Of a DNA stretch of 62,049 nucleotides, positions 17,101 through 23,825 are shown one piece after another. Every line of letters begins with the position of its first letter. The stretch's first letter is position 1. Under the pieces are notes generated by a model. The model saw only the letters and a program-made list of their open reading frames with translations, was not told the origin of the DNA and made no database searches. The stretch is from Actinomycetota bacterium (GTDB lineage: Bacteria > Actinomycetota > Geothermincolia > Fen-727 > Anoxymicrobiaceae): contig JAHJCO010000007.1 in NCBI GenBank assembly GCA_018831265.1, positions 1 through 62,049 of the forward strand. The letters run 5' to 3'. A program made the position numbers and the translations under genes.

Positions 17101-18957
17101 CACGTTCCTGTACTCGACCGGGTCCCACCCGTTCTCCAGTTCGGTGTCGTGCAGCATCAGCATCTCCTGGTGCCTCGACATCGACTCGGCCAGCTCCCTC
17201 CAGCGGGTGTCGCGTGTCCTGATGTACTGAAGCCACGCCCCGAAATCGAAGTCGTACTTGTGGTCGAAGAAGGCGCACTTGCCGTCGCCGTAGGACTCCT
17301 CCTCGAGGGGCTCGTTCCCGTAGAACGACCAGCCGTACATGTTGAAGTAGTCGCGGCTGGCCGGGTGGCCGTCACCCTCGACCATGCTCATGCAGGGGTG
17401 TGTGCTCCACCAGGGGGCGGAGGCGTCCTCCTTGATGGTCCTGTCGTTGTAGTAGTCGTAAGCCTGCCGGTCATCGAGAAGGCCGGCGTGGTACTGCCCC
17501 AGCCGGTCCTCCAGCGACTCACCGGGGGACGTGAACTCGGTAACGGCACCGGACAGGCTGAACCACTGTGAGGGTGCGAGCGCCCAGAGGGGGTCCAGCA
17601 GGGTCTCCGCGACCTCGTCCGCGTCCGCTGCCTGCCCGGAGCCGTCGTGGAAGTAGAGGAAGAGGCTGTGCGTCTTCTTGTCGCCGACCCTCAGGTTGTA
17701 ACCGTCGTGGTAGTTGGGGTCGAGGGGCCAGATGTCGATGGAGGCGTCCCCGCCCGAGCCGGCCGAGAAGCCCTTGGGGAAGTTCTGCCAGAAGTCGTCC
17801 ACTCCCATGGTGATGCCCTTGGAGTTGTCCGAGACGTCCAGCCAGCCCGGGTACTGGTCCCCGGCGTCGGCCTGCGATCCGCCATTGGACGCGCGGTAGC
17901 CGCGGAACCCCTGGTAGCTGTTGGGGCGCGGGTGGTCGCCGTCCGGGAAGTCCTCGCCGCCGACCGAGTAAGGGGTGCCGTTGTAGGTGTCCCAGTAATC
18001 GGTACCCGAGGAGTCCTGCAGGACGCTGAACCCGTCCGCCTCGCCCGCCGCGTTTCCGGAGCTGAACGGGGCGTAGTAGTTGATCGCGCCGGCCGGCTCA
18101 TGGAGCGAGTGCTCGATCTTCAGCGAGGTGAAGGTCAGGCTCCCGGGCTCGTAGTAGTCGTAGACCCTCCAGGCGCCGTCGCCGAATTTGAGCGTGTCGT
18201 GGTTCACCTGGCTGTGCAGCACCCTGGTGTAGGTCTTGCCCGGGTAGAAGTACATGATGGTCTCGTAGTCGCTCTGAGAGGGGACCGTGGAGCCGAGGTC
18301 GCCTTCGACCTTGATCCCGATCCGGACCGGGCCCTGCTCGACCACGGTGACGGCGCCGGGCGGCACGTCGCACGAGGCGGCCTCGGGCCATCCCTGCTCC
18401 TGCATGACCACGCCGTTCTCGTCGGAGTCCGTGACGGTCGTGCCTCCGACCTCGACCCTCTCCAGGAAGCTGCCCCGCAGCCTGCTCACCTCGAACACGG
18501 CCGCGCCGGTGTCAACTACGACCCTACTCGCGTCGTCGACGGCAACCCGCAGGTCGCTGGATGAGGTGTTGGGTGTACCCGAGGTGAGACGGTAGGTCGC
18601 CGCCGTGGAGGGACCGACGTCGGCCAGGAACGTGACCAGGACCCACTTGATCGGCCGGGAGGGGTCGTCCGGTGCGCCTCCCCACCTGGCGGTCACTGAG
18701 AACTGGGAGGGCACAGGGTCGTAGGAAGCGTCCACGATGTTGAGGTCGGCGACCGAGGTCACGCCGGCAGACAGGGGGAGGGGCACTCCCGTGGTGACGG
18801 GCTCGTCCTGCCGCGTTATGGAAAGCCCGTTCTGCACCTCCAGCGGGACGTCTATCTGCCCCGCGGCCCTCGCCGGAAACGCCGGTGCCGCGCCGAGCCC
18901 GGTTGCCAACAGGAGTGCCCCCACCAGGCTCGCCAGGACGCTCATCCTGATACGCAC
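14164..18957 (-). CDS. Large secreted protein: PcRGLX/YetA-like region, IPT/TIG domains and four WYLAEG repeats
   Basis: A 1597-residue secreted protein. GTG start (GGAGGT 6 nt upstream), then a signal peptide ending near AFPARAAG (about residue 33). Residues about 35-140 (VPLEVQNGLSI, PVTTGVPLPLSAG, IKWVLVTFLADV) resemble the RIFT-type first domain of exo-rhamnogalacturonan lyase PcRGLX/YetA proteins. A beta region and a Trp/Tyr-rich helical region (to about residue 920), like an alpha/alpha toroid, follow. Next come three Ig-like IPT/TIG domains (about 925-1170), the third reading ITSISPTSGRAGTIVTITG. Last are four tandem repeats of about 104 residues, each opening with forms of WYLAEGSTDWGF and QNPN and closing with ERAMYW. 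The repeats look like adhesion or surface-display modules. Polysaccharide attack is likely; the exact substrate and catalytic residues are not established. Confidence 0.8.
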   Translation of the reverse strand: MRIRMSVLASLVGALLLATGLGAAPAFPARAAGQIDVPLEVQNGLSITRQDEPVTTGVPLPLSAGVTSVADLNIVDASYDPVPSQFSVTARWGGAPDDPSRPIKWVLVTFLADVGPSTAATYRLTSGTPNTSSSDLRVAVDDASRVVVDTGAAVFEVSRLRGSFLERVEVGGTTVTDSDENGVVMQEQGWPEAASCDVPPGAVTVVEQGPVRIGIKVEGDLGSTVPSQSDYETIMYFYPGKTYTRVLHSQVNHDTLKFGDGAWRVYDYYEPGSLTFTSLKIEHSLHEPAGAINYYAPFSSGNAAGEADGFSVLQDSSGTDYWDTYNGTPYSVGGEDFPDGDHPRPNSYQGFRGYRASNGGSQADAGDQYPGWLDVSDNSKGITMGVDDFWQNFPKGFSAGSGGDASIDIWPLDPNYHDGYNLRVGDKKTHSLFLYFHDGSGQAADADEVAETLLDPLWALAPSQWFSLSGAVTEFTSPGESLEDRLGQYHAGLLDDRQAYDYYNDRTIKEDASAPWWSTHPCMSMVEGDGHPASRDYFNMYGWSFYGNEPLEEESYGDGKCAFFDHKYDFDFGAWLQYIRTRDTRWRELAESMSRHQEMLMLHDTELENGWDPVEYRNVVFGHSMHCERGCDNGVRNHNSQCPEFSWGARGSSLAYYLTGYRPSGEFSEKLCGYIYDIWDFNGMRPGLYEGGDYGESGGVRTPATTLNVLVEGWKLTGDMRYQQRAQEVMDLYAPEDQFYVNGPVPGSGSRNIPVGFFAHYLCAMARYEQVAEEYGLEAESQTARQRLQAFVDFMLEHCSFTYQGMFSSYYRWNTDGSSQPDGSQVNNWCLVCADACAYVYGFTGDITYLDSARDYFSTGVNSPYCYDTRGKLFYTSTKEATNHAVHGGAYMYYAAQAEGAPAVLSVTPNRAVTGTTVPVTDLAGMNFREGASVLLAKSGQPDIRADDVVVVSDASITCTLDLTGAAAGAWDIVVGNEDGGRGILPGGFTVEAEELPAPTVTSMIPDRGASGTTVNVTDLAGTDFLEGAAVRLRKSGQADIGATDVNVASGTKITCTLDLTGAATGSWDVSVTNPDGRGATLPGGFTVEAVPVPAKPSITSISPTSGRAGTIVTITGRDFAKTRGSSYVEFGNTRVSAYVSWSDTRIKVRVPAGAGSGPVTVSTANGNSNGVYFKVTRSSPNSTWYLAEGSTDWGFTTYIVIQNPNETPVTARMTYMTRSGPVEVGDLVLPALSQTILNPANQIGSTDMSTRVECLEGKSIAVDRRMIWTGEGARSQEGHSSMGVTSPSRAWYLAEGSSDWGFETWILVQNPNDSDAGVTLTYMVEGEGPSSFEKAVPANSRVSFSMGKDVGPRDASIGVTSDLPVIAERAMYRNSRREGHDSVGVTSPSTDYYLAEGTTGFGFTTFVLVQNPNETEASVSLTYMTPAGAKELGTFTMPAQSRRTIRSNDHLAGLDCSIRVHADVPIVAERAMYWDSGSGEACHDSVGTDSPRTAFYLPDGETADGYETWVLVQNPNDEEVGVEISYLTPTGEGNITFSDTLPACSRRTYSMADRLPEGRAATIVRCTTQDRGIVAERAMYWNARGAGTDTIGGYSD

Positions 18958-19091
18958 AGTCTCACCTCCACTCGATCGATCTGTCGCACCGCTGGAATCT
19001 CCCGTTATGCGAGCGTTCACTGACCCGCGGTTCTCATCCCGCCCGACCGAGCGCCGGCAGGCCCCGGCCCACAGATGCTGCTCAGTAAGAT

Positions 19092-19123
19092 AACAATCAC
19101 TATATAATCTAATAGTAATCGTT
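19092..19123. promoter_or_regulatory. AT-rich imperfect palindrome upstream of the large secreted protein gene
   Basis: AACAATCACTAT and ATAGTAATCGTT flank eight bases (10 of 12 arm positions pair), 135 bp upstream of the GTG at 18957 and 56 bp before the 167-bp repeat at 19179. It could be an operator or promoter core. It also resembles the AT-rich interior of the 166-bp repeats, so it may be a repeat relic. Confidence 0.3.
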
Positions 19124-19178
19124 ATTTGTCGCTGACTATAACGCGTCCGCTGGCGGAAGGATACGGGTGACTGTGATC

Positions 19179-19345
19179 GGTGTCAGACACTTGAATCACA
19201 ACACTAACAATAGTTGGCATAAATAAGCAAAAACCACAGGAATCGGCCTCAAGACGGTCTTGAAGTCGAAATCGCTGTTATTCAGGATACTAGAGTTATC
19301 TATATGATTAGAAAGTTAATTACTGGGATTCAAATGTCTGACACC
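19179..19345. mobile_element. MITE-like element M1, 167 bp, inverted termini
   Basis: The left end GGTGTCAGACACTTGAATC and the right end (19327-19345, reverse GGTGTCAGACATTTGAATC) pair at 18 of 19 positions. The interior is AT-rich and non-coding, unlike the flanks. Elements of the same length and layout, with different outer bases, are at 37138-37303 and 60570-60735. No transposase is encoded. It fills the middle of the gene-free gap 18958-19378. Confidence 0.8.
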
Positions 19346-19378
19346 GGAGCGGGTGGTGCACGGGAGGTAAGTCGGCCG

Positions 19379-20170
19379 TTATGCGCGGCCGCGCTTGCGG
19401 AGCCTGTCCCTCATCTTCAGCAGCCTTTCCTTCGCCCGCTCGGTGATAACGGGCCCGTGCCCGGTACAGACTATCCGAACGTCCTCGTGCTCCAGCGCGT
19501 CGATGAGACCGGCCGCCGATCTGCCCGCCAGGCCGAAGTCCCAGCAGTAACCTACCTCGGAGAGGGTGGGGAAGAGGTACTGGTTTACAACGGCGTCGCC
19601 GCTGAACAGGACCCCGCGGTCCAGCCAGAGGTAGCAGGCCGAGCCAGGGGTGTGCCCCGGCGCGTGGAAGACCTTGAGGCCCCCCAGTACGGGGAGTATC
19701 TCGCCGTCCTCGAAGGGGTAGTGCACCCGTGCGGGCGGGTAGTCGCACACGTCCTCCACGATGCCTTGGAACAGGAACAGGAAGTTGCCCGAGATGCCGG
19801 CCTTGTAGACGCTGGGGATGTCTTCCGTCCCCTCGACGTATGGCGCGTCGGCGCTGTGGCACCAGGTCTTGGCTCTCGAGATACCCTGCACGGCGGCCGT
19901 CGACCCGGAGTGGTCCACGTGGAAGTGGGTCAGCAGCACTTCACTGATCTCACACGGAGACCGGCCGAGGCTCCTTATGCGGTCGGCCAGGATGCGGTGG
20001 TCGAACGGCATGCCGGGGTCGATGACTACGAGCTCATCGCCCGAATCGACAAGGAAGATATTGTTGGTCAGGGTCCCGACTATCTTGTAGATGTCATCGT
20101 ATCGTCTCACGCAACCGAGGTTATCTCGTAGCGGGCCGAGCCCGCAAGCGGAAACCGGGGCTGAGTCCAC
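19379..20170 (-). CDS. MBL-fold metallo-hydrolase
   Basis: A 263-residue metallo-beta-lactamase-fold hydrolase. THFHVDHSG near residue 83 is the HxHxDH metal motif, PGHTPGSACYLWLD near residue 170 gives the next His, and LFSGDAVVNQY supplies the bridging Asp; a late GHGP near residue 240 completes the set. This arrangement is that of glyoxalase II-like or generic MBL hydrolases acting on thioesters or esters. The start is uncertain: a GTG at 20170 and a GTG at 20110 (VRRYDDIYKIVG) both lack a clear ribosome site. It is divergent from the alanine dehydrogenase remnant. Confidence 0.8.
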   Translation of the reverse strand: MDSAPVSACGLGPLRDNLGCVRRYDDIYKIVGTLTNNIFLVDSGDELVVIDPGMPFDHRILADRIRSLGRSPCEISEVLLTHFHVDHSGSTAAVQGISRAKTWCHSADAPYVEGTEDIPSVYKAGISGNFLFLFQGIVEDVCDYPPARVHYPFEDGEILPVLGGLKVFHAPGHTPGSACYLWLDRGVLFSGDAVVNQYLFPTLSEVGYCWDFGLAGRSAAGLIDALEHEDVRIVCTGHGPVITERAKERLLKMRDRLRKRGRA

Positions 20171-20269
20171 TCATGTTGTCGGCGGCGGCGAAGGGGTAAA
20201 CGGCGGTACACGGAATAGAATTCCCGAGGGGATCTTCAACGTTTCGTGCGCTGGAAAGGAGTCGCCGCG

Positions 20270-20461
20270 ATGATAGTAGGCGTTCCGCGAGAGGTGAAGG
20301 AAGGCGAGGAGCGGGTGGCGCTCACTCCTACCGGCGCCAGGGCGCTATGCGGGGGAGGGCACGAGGTCCTGGTGGAGACCGACGCGGGGGAGTTCTGCGG
20401 CTTCTCGGACGCCGAAATGCAAAATCCCAGGTTTGACCCCAAATGCAAGAAACGCAAATAA
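20270..20461 (+). pseudogene. ald: Alanine dehydrogenase, N-terminal fragment truncated by repeat sequence
   Basis: MIVGVPREVKEGEERVALTP continues to FCGFSDAEMQ, about 49 residues of an unmistakable alanine dehydrogenase N-terminus (normal length about 370). It keeps an intact AAAGGAG ribosome site 9 nt before the ATG. Homology stops near 20415, where a 26-bp repeat unit (AAATGCAAAATCCC...) begins; the frame then runs through repeat sequence to a stop at 20461. No downstream part of the gene is found before the next gene, which is on the other strand. The rest was deleted, probably together with repeat insertion or recombination. Confidence 0.75.
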
Positions 20462-20484
20462 TGCAAAATCCCAGGTTTGACCCC
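20415..20484. repeat. Tandem direct copies of AATGCAAAATCCCAGGTTTG repeat
   Basis: Copies at 20415-20440 and 20461-20484 are identical across ATGCAAAATCCCAGGTTTG and the following ACCCC, with about 20 bp between. In reverse each reads GGGGTCAAACCTGGGATTTT, so it follows the GTC-plus-block layout of the other repeats (block AAACC). They separate the truncated alanine dehydrogenase from the acyltransferase stop codon. Confidence 0.75.
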
Positions 20485-21362
20485 TATTCGGGGAAGAGCT
20501 TCTGCTTGTCCGGGCGGTCCCTGTGCGAGGGTGTCTCGACCTTACGCCAGTCATCCGGGAGCAGCTCCATGACGCGGTCGCGCATAAGCTCGTTGTCCTC
20601 GGGCGTGGCCATGTGGACCAGCCTGTTGAAGTCCGACTGGTAGCGCTCGAGCGTGCGGGTCATCTGGCCGATCATGGCTGCCAGCAGCTTCATGCCCCTC
20701 CGGTCCCGGCCGACCTCCTCACCCCACTGGCGCGCGAGCTCCAGCTGCTTGACGATCATGGCCTCGGCGCGGTTGCGCGGTATGGAGGGTACCTCCGCGT
20801 CCTGGGGCAGGGCCGGCATGAAGAATGGCTGCCCGATGTTCACCTGTACGCCGTTGTCTTCCGCCCGGCGGTAGACGCCGACGGGGAGCACCGGGGCCGG
20901 CACGGCCCTCGCCAGGTTCGCCACGCCGTACCTGAACGGGCCCACCTCGCCCCTGGTGTAGCGGGTCCCCTCGGGGAACACCAGGACTATCTTCCTCTTC
21001 TTGAGGCAGTCGAGACTCTTCTTGATGGCCTTCGGCGTCTCGTCGCTGGCGCCCCTGTCTATCTCGACCTTGGCGAATATACGCCAGAGGATGGCTCCGA
21101 TTATCCCGTCCTGCCCCTTCCTGATCTCGACCTTGGCCCACGGCAGTATCTGATGGTGCCTGGCGACCTTCTTGATGGCGATGGCTATGCCCAGTCCGTC
21201 CACGGATGTCTGGTGGTTCGAAACGATGATGAAAGGCCCGCTCACCGGGGCGTTCTCGGCTCCGCTCCACTTGAGACGGTAGACCGACATCTTGGATAGG
21301 CCCAATGCGAAAGGACGCAAGACGCGGTACCTGAGCCACATGTCTTCTTTGACCCCCCTCAT
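20484..21362 (-). CDS. PlsC-family acyltransferase
   Basis: A 292-residue lysophospholipid acyltransferase-like protein. SNHQTSVDGLG near residue 48 is the canonical H-x4-D block, VFPEGTRYTRGE near residue 133 is block III, and VLPVGVYRRAE near residue 165 is the final block. The C-terminal 90 residues are a charged helical extension beyond the catalytic core. The ATG at 21362 lacks a good ribosome site; the ATG at 21341 (MWLRYRV) has a G-rich stretch 11 nt upstream and is an alternative. It is divergent from the lipase gene. The likely reaction is acyl transfer to lysophosphatidic acid or a related acceptor at the membrane. Confidence 0.85.
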   Translation of the reverse strand: MRGVKEDMWLRYRVLRPFALGLSKMSVYRLKWSGAENAPVSGPFIIVSNHQTSVDGLGIAIAIKKVARHHQILPWAKVEIRKGQDGIIGAILWRIFAKVEIDRGASDETPKAIKKSLDCLKKRKIVLVFPEGTRYTRGEVGPFRYGVANLARAVPAPVLPVGVYRRAEDNGVQVNIGQPFFMPALPQDAEVPSIPRNRAEAMIVKQLELARQWGEEVGRDRRGMKLLAAMIGQMTRTLERYQSDFNRLVHMATPEDNELMRDRVMELLPDDWRKVETPSHRDRPDKQKLFPE

Positions 21363-21473
21363 GATCGGTGGTTCGTATACTGATTGTGGGCGCTCGCACT
21401 ATTCGATTCAAGCGGAGGAGGGAACACCGACCTTCGCAGGGCTGTGTTAGGATGTCTTATCCAGCCGACAGGG

Positions 21474-22271
21474 ATGGGGAAAGCAGTGCAGGACAGCGAG
21501 TCAGGTCACGTGAAAGATCCCGCGGCATACCCGGTGCTCATCGTCCCGGGGTACGGCGCCCCGGGGTTCCAGACGGAGCTGGTGGGCAGGAAGTTGCGCG
21601 AGGCCGGCATGGACACGGTCGCGATACAGCTGCCCTGGCTGGCGATGGGGGACATGGTCCGGGCCGCGGACGTCCTTGCGGAGCAGGTCCGGAGGGTGAG
21701 GGAGTACCGGGGGTTCGAGAAGGTGAACCTCATGGGGTTCAGCATCGGCGGCCTCATCGCGCGGTACTACCTGCAGGAGATGGAGGGCCACCCGCACCTT
21801 TCGAGGGGCGCTTTCGTATCATCGCCCAACTACGGGACCTACTTCGGGTACCTCGGTTTCTTCTCTCCCGCCGGCAGGCAGGTGCGCCCCGGCTCGCCCT
21901 TCATCGAGGCGCTCAACAGCTCTCCGCTCTACGAGAGCATCTCGAGAAGGTGCCTTTCCATCTTCGTGCGGTGGGATGGCGTGATACTGCCCTGCTTCAG
22001 CTCCTACATGCCGCACGGCTACAACCTGATGCTCCCCCGCCCCATCAGCCACTGGCGGGCTGTCATGAGCGACGAGACCATCGGCAGGGCCTCGGAGTTC
22101 CTCGGCGGGAGTATGCCGGAGGGGGCGCTGCCCGGGCGGGAGCTTGGGCTGATGGAGGAGGGCGGGATGGTGGCGGTCACCTTCGCGCCGCCTCCCCGGC
22201 GGCGCTACTGGAGCCCGGTGTCCGGCCCGTTCCGCTCGCTCTTCAGACGCATCAAAGCCCTGTTGAGGTAG
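21474..22271 (+). CDS. Lipase/esterase of the alpha/beta-hydrolase fold
   Basis: About 265 residues. YPVLIVPGYGAPGF near residue 18 is the oxyanion strand of lipase class 2/PGAP1-like enzymes, and MGFSIGGLIARYYLQ near residue 85 is the nucleophile elbow (GxSxG). A hydrophobic PSSPNYGTYFGYLG-like stretch follows, and a late SHWRAVMSDE region may supply His. No signal peptide is seen. Start choice is open: ATG 21474 has GACAGGG directly in front, while GTG 21486 has GGGGA at better spacing. Two identical hairpin repeats lie directly after the stop. Confidence 0.78.
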   Translation: MGKAVQDSESGHVKDPAAYPVLIVPGYGAPGFQTELVGRKLREAGMDTVAIQLPWLAMGDMVRAADVLAEQVRRVREYRGFEKVNLMGFSIGGLIARYYLQEMEGHPHLSRGAFVSSPNYGTYFGYLGFFSPAGRQVRPGSPFIEALNSSPLYESISRRCLSIFVRWDGVILPCFSSYMPHGYNLMLPRPISHWRAVMSDETIGRASEFLGGSMPEGALPGRELGLMEEGGMVAVTFAPPPRRRYWSPVSGPFRSLFRRIKALLR

Positions 22272-22275
22272 CACC

Positions 22276-22332
22276 GTGCAAAGGGGTCAGGCACTTTTGC
22301 ACACTGTGCAAAGGGGTCAGGCACTTTTGCAC
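22276..22332. repeat. Two tandem hairpin repeats (GTGCAAAGGGGTCAGGC type)
   Basis: The 30-bp unit GTGCAAAGGGGTCAGGCACT followed by TTTGCACACT occurs twice, exactly, at 22276-22302 and 22306-22332. Each forms a hairpin with GTGCAAA/TTTGCAC arms. The first begins 5 bp after the lipase stop codon. Confidence 0.9.
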
Positions 22333-22343
22333 ACTGCGAGGGC

Positions 22344-22994
22344 TCAAGTTATCCGGTAGCGGAGGAGGACGTGGTCCCCGCGGAGCTCCTCGGCTGAGAG
22401 CAGCTCCATCTCGACAGGCTGCCGGAACGCGCCATAGAAGAACGGCACCTGCGAGTCCCCGACGACCAGCGGGCTCACGAGGGCACTGACCTCTGAGACC
22501 AGGCCCTCCTTCAGGAGCGCTCCGTTCAACGAGCCGCCGCTGTCCACCCGGACCCTCTCGACCCCAAAGCGGGATGACAGTTCCTCCAGGGCGGCCCGGA
22601 GGTCCACGCGCACCTCGCCCGCCCTTATGACCTCGATCCCGACCCCGTCCAGGTAGTCGAGGTGTTCCGGTGGAGTGGACTCAGCGCAGAGCGAAACGCC
22701 GGACCTCCAGAAGGGCATCCGCAGGAACTGTTCCCAGGAGCGGACCCTGCCCCGGCTGTCTGTCACCACCAGCAGAGGGAGTGACGCCCGCCGCCCTGGA
22801 GGCAAATCCTCCGAGAAGGAGCCGGCATCGTCACCGAACTCCTCGAGCCCCGCCAGGATGGTATCGGCACCGCAGAGCGTCGCGTTCTCGCCGACGGCGC
22901 CGGCCAGCTCGTAGTACAGTCCCATGTCGGGCATGAACCCGGTGAGGCGGCCGTCGATGCTGACAGCGTTGTGGATCGTGACCTCTGGAAGCAT
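22344..22994 (-). CDS. RibD C-terminal domain / dihydrofolate reductase-like protein
   Basis: A 216-residue stand-alone reductase domain related to the C-terminal half of RibD. HNAVSIDGRLTGF near residue 8 is the substrate-proximal strand, GADTILAGLEEFGDD near residue 42 matches the GxxTxxxxxPxL-type segment, and VRVDSGGSLNGALLKEGLV near residue 155 is the NADP(H)-binding GG loop. No deaminase domain is attached. Family members reduce pteridine- or pyrimidine-type substrates with NADPH, and the role here is open. It is divergent from the TetR gene, so it may be controlled by the same operator region. Confidence 0.82.
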   Translation of the reverse strand: MLPEVTIHNAVSIDGRLTGFMPDMGLYYELAGAVGENATLCGADTILAGLEEFGDDAGSFSEDLPPGRRASLPLLVVTDSRGRVRSWEQFLRMPFWRSGVSLCAESTPPEHLDYLDGVGIEVIRAGEVRVDLRAALEELSSRFGVERVRVDSGGSLNGALLKEGLVSEVSALVSPLVVGDSQVPFFYGAFRQPVEMELLSAEELRGDHVLLRYRIT

Positions 22995-23122
22995 TGCGCC
23001 CCTCCTGCACTCATTGGCATCTCCTCAAGTGTAGCCCAGGTGCGGAGTCGTCGCTTACTCCAGGCCGCACGGCGAAGAGATCGATGGTATCTCGGCATGT
23101 TAGAAAAAACCAGTGGAATGTA

Positions 23123-23151
23123 TTGACAGGCACGCGGGGTGGTCATATAGT
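23123..23151 (+). promoter_or_regulatory. Consensus sigma-70-type promoter of the TetR gene
   Basis: TTGACA at 23123-23128, a 17-bp spacer, and TATAGT at 23146-23151. This is the best promoter match seen in the window. It lies 51 bp upstream of the TetR start. Confidence 0.8.
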
Positions 23152-23159
23152 GCAGGGCG

Positions 23160-23173
23160 AGTGAGTACTCACT
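23160..23173. promoter_or_regulatory. Palindromic operator, probably autoregulatory
   Basis: AGTGAGTACTCACT is a perfect 14-bp palindrome placed just downstream of the -10 box, where a bound TetR dimer would block transcription. The placement and size are typical of TetR-family operators. No second copy was noticed upstream of the other acyl-CoA genes. Confidence 0.7.
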
Positions 23174-23201
23174 TGCCGACTGATGAGCCACGAGGGAGTC
23201 G

Positions 23202-23780
23202 ATGGGAAACGGGCCCCGACACGAGCAGATAATCATCTCATCAATCGAGGTGTTTTCCCGCACCAACTACGACAAGGCTACGACCGCCCTGCTGGCGAGG
23301 GAGGCCGGCATAGCCGAGGGAACCCTCTATAAGTACTTCTCCAGCAAGAAAGAGCTCTTCCTGGCCTGCTGCCGGTACGTGGAAGACCTCCTGGTGGACC
23401 GCTACCGCGAGATCTACAAGCAGTACGGGGACCAGCCCGTCGAGTACCTGAAGCGTGTGGCGCGGAGCTACCTCGACTTCGTGCTGGAAAACCCCAACAT
23501 GCGAAAGTTCCTCGCGTTCATCCTGAACAACAGCTTCGACGAAGACTTCCGCAACGAGCTGGAGAGCTTCGTCAGGCTGAACGTGGACGCCACCGAGCGG
23601 ATGATACGGCTCGGCATCGAGAAGGGCGAGATCGCGAGCGAGATAGACCCGAGGGGGGCCTCCTGGCTGTTCGTGGGTGGATACTTCACCCTGATACTGA
23701 TGGCCGAGATCGGCGCCACGGATGCGCTCAGCCCGCAGTACCTGGACAGCCTGTTCCTGGCCGTCATGCGCTGCAACTGA
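23202..23780 (+). CDS. TetR/AcrR-family transcriptional regulator
   Basis: A 192-residue regulator. The N-terminal helix-turn-helix is typical: TALLAREAGIAEGTLYKYFS at about residues 28-47, followed by SKKELF. The C-terminal ligand domain is helical and ends in hydrophobic stretches (GGYFTLILMAEIG). ATG with GGGAG upstream. It lies downstream of a strong promoter overlapped by a 14-bp palindrome and just upstream of a long acyl-CoA gene run, so it is probably the local repressor, relieved by an acyl-CoA or fatty acid (inference from FadR/PsrA-type members). A perfect hairpin repeat starts 2 bp after its stop. Confidence 0.9.
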   Translation: MGNGPRHEQIIISSIEVFSRTNYDKATTALLAREAGIAEGTLYKYFSSKKELFLACCRYVEDLLVDRYREIYKQYGDQPVEYLKRVARSYLDFVLENPNMRKFLAFILNNSFDEDFRNELESFVRLNVDATERMIRLGIEKGEIASEIDPRGASWLFVGGYFTLILMAEIGATDALSPQYLDSLFLAVMRCN

Positions 23781-23781
23781 T

Positions 23782-23808
23782 GTGCAAAAGGGTCAGACCC
23801 TTTTGCAC
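23782..23808. repeat. Perfect hairpin repeat (GTGCAAAAGGG type)
   Basis: GTGCAAAAGGG and CCCTTTTGCAC flank TCAGA, an 11-bp perfect stem directly after the TetR stop and 18 bp before the CoA-ligase start. It could affect read-through from the TetR gene into the cluster. Confidence 0.9.
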
Positions 23809-23825
23809 GGGAAGGCGGTAAGACA

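Noticed and set aside
14161..17571. A 1136-codon open frame on the plus strand opposite the large secreted protein
   Set aside because: It is a mirror of GC-rich codon bias: no recognisable domain, biased Arg/Val/Gly composition, no ribosome site, and the opposite strand encodes clear domains.
22276..22332. Tandem hairpins considered as a CRISPR array
   Set aside because: Two identical palindromic units 30 bp apart with 3-bp gaps; there are no spacers and no cas genes.
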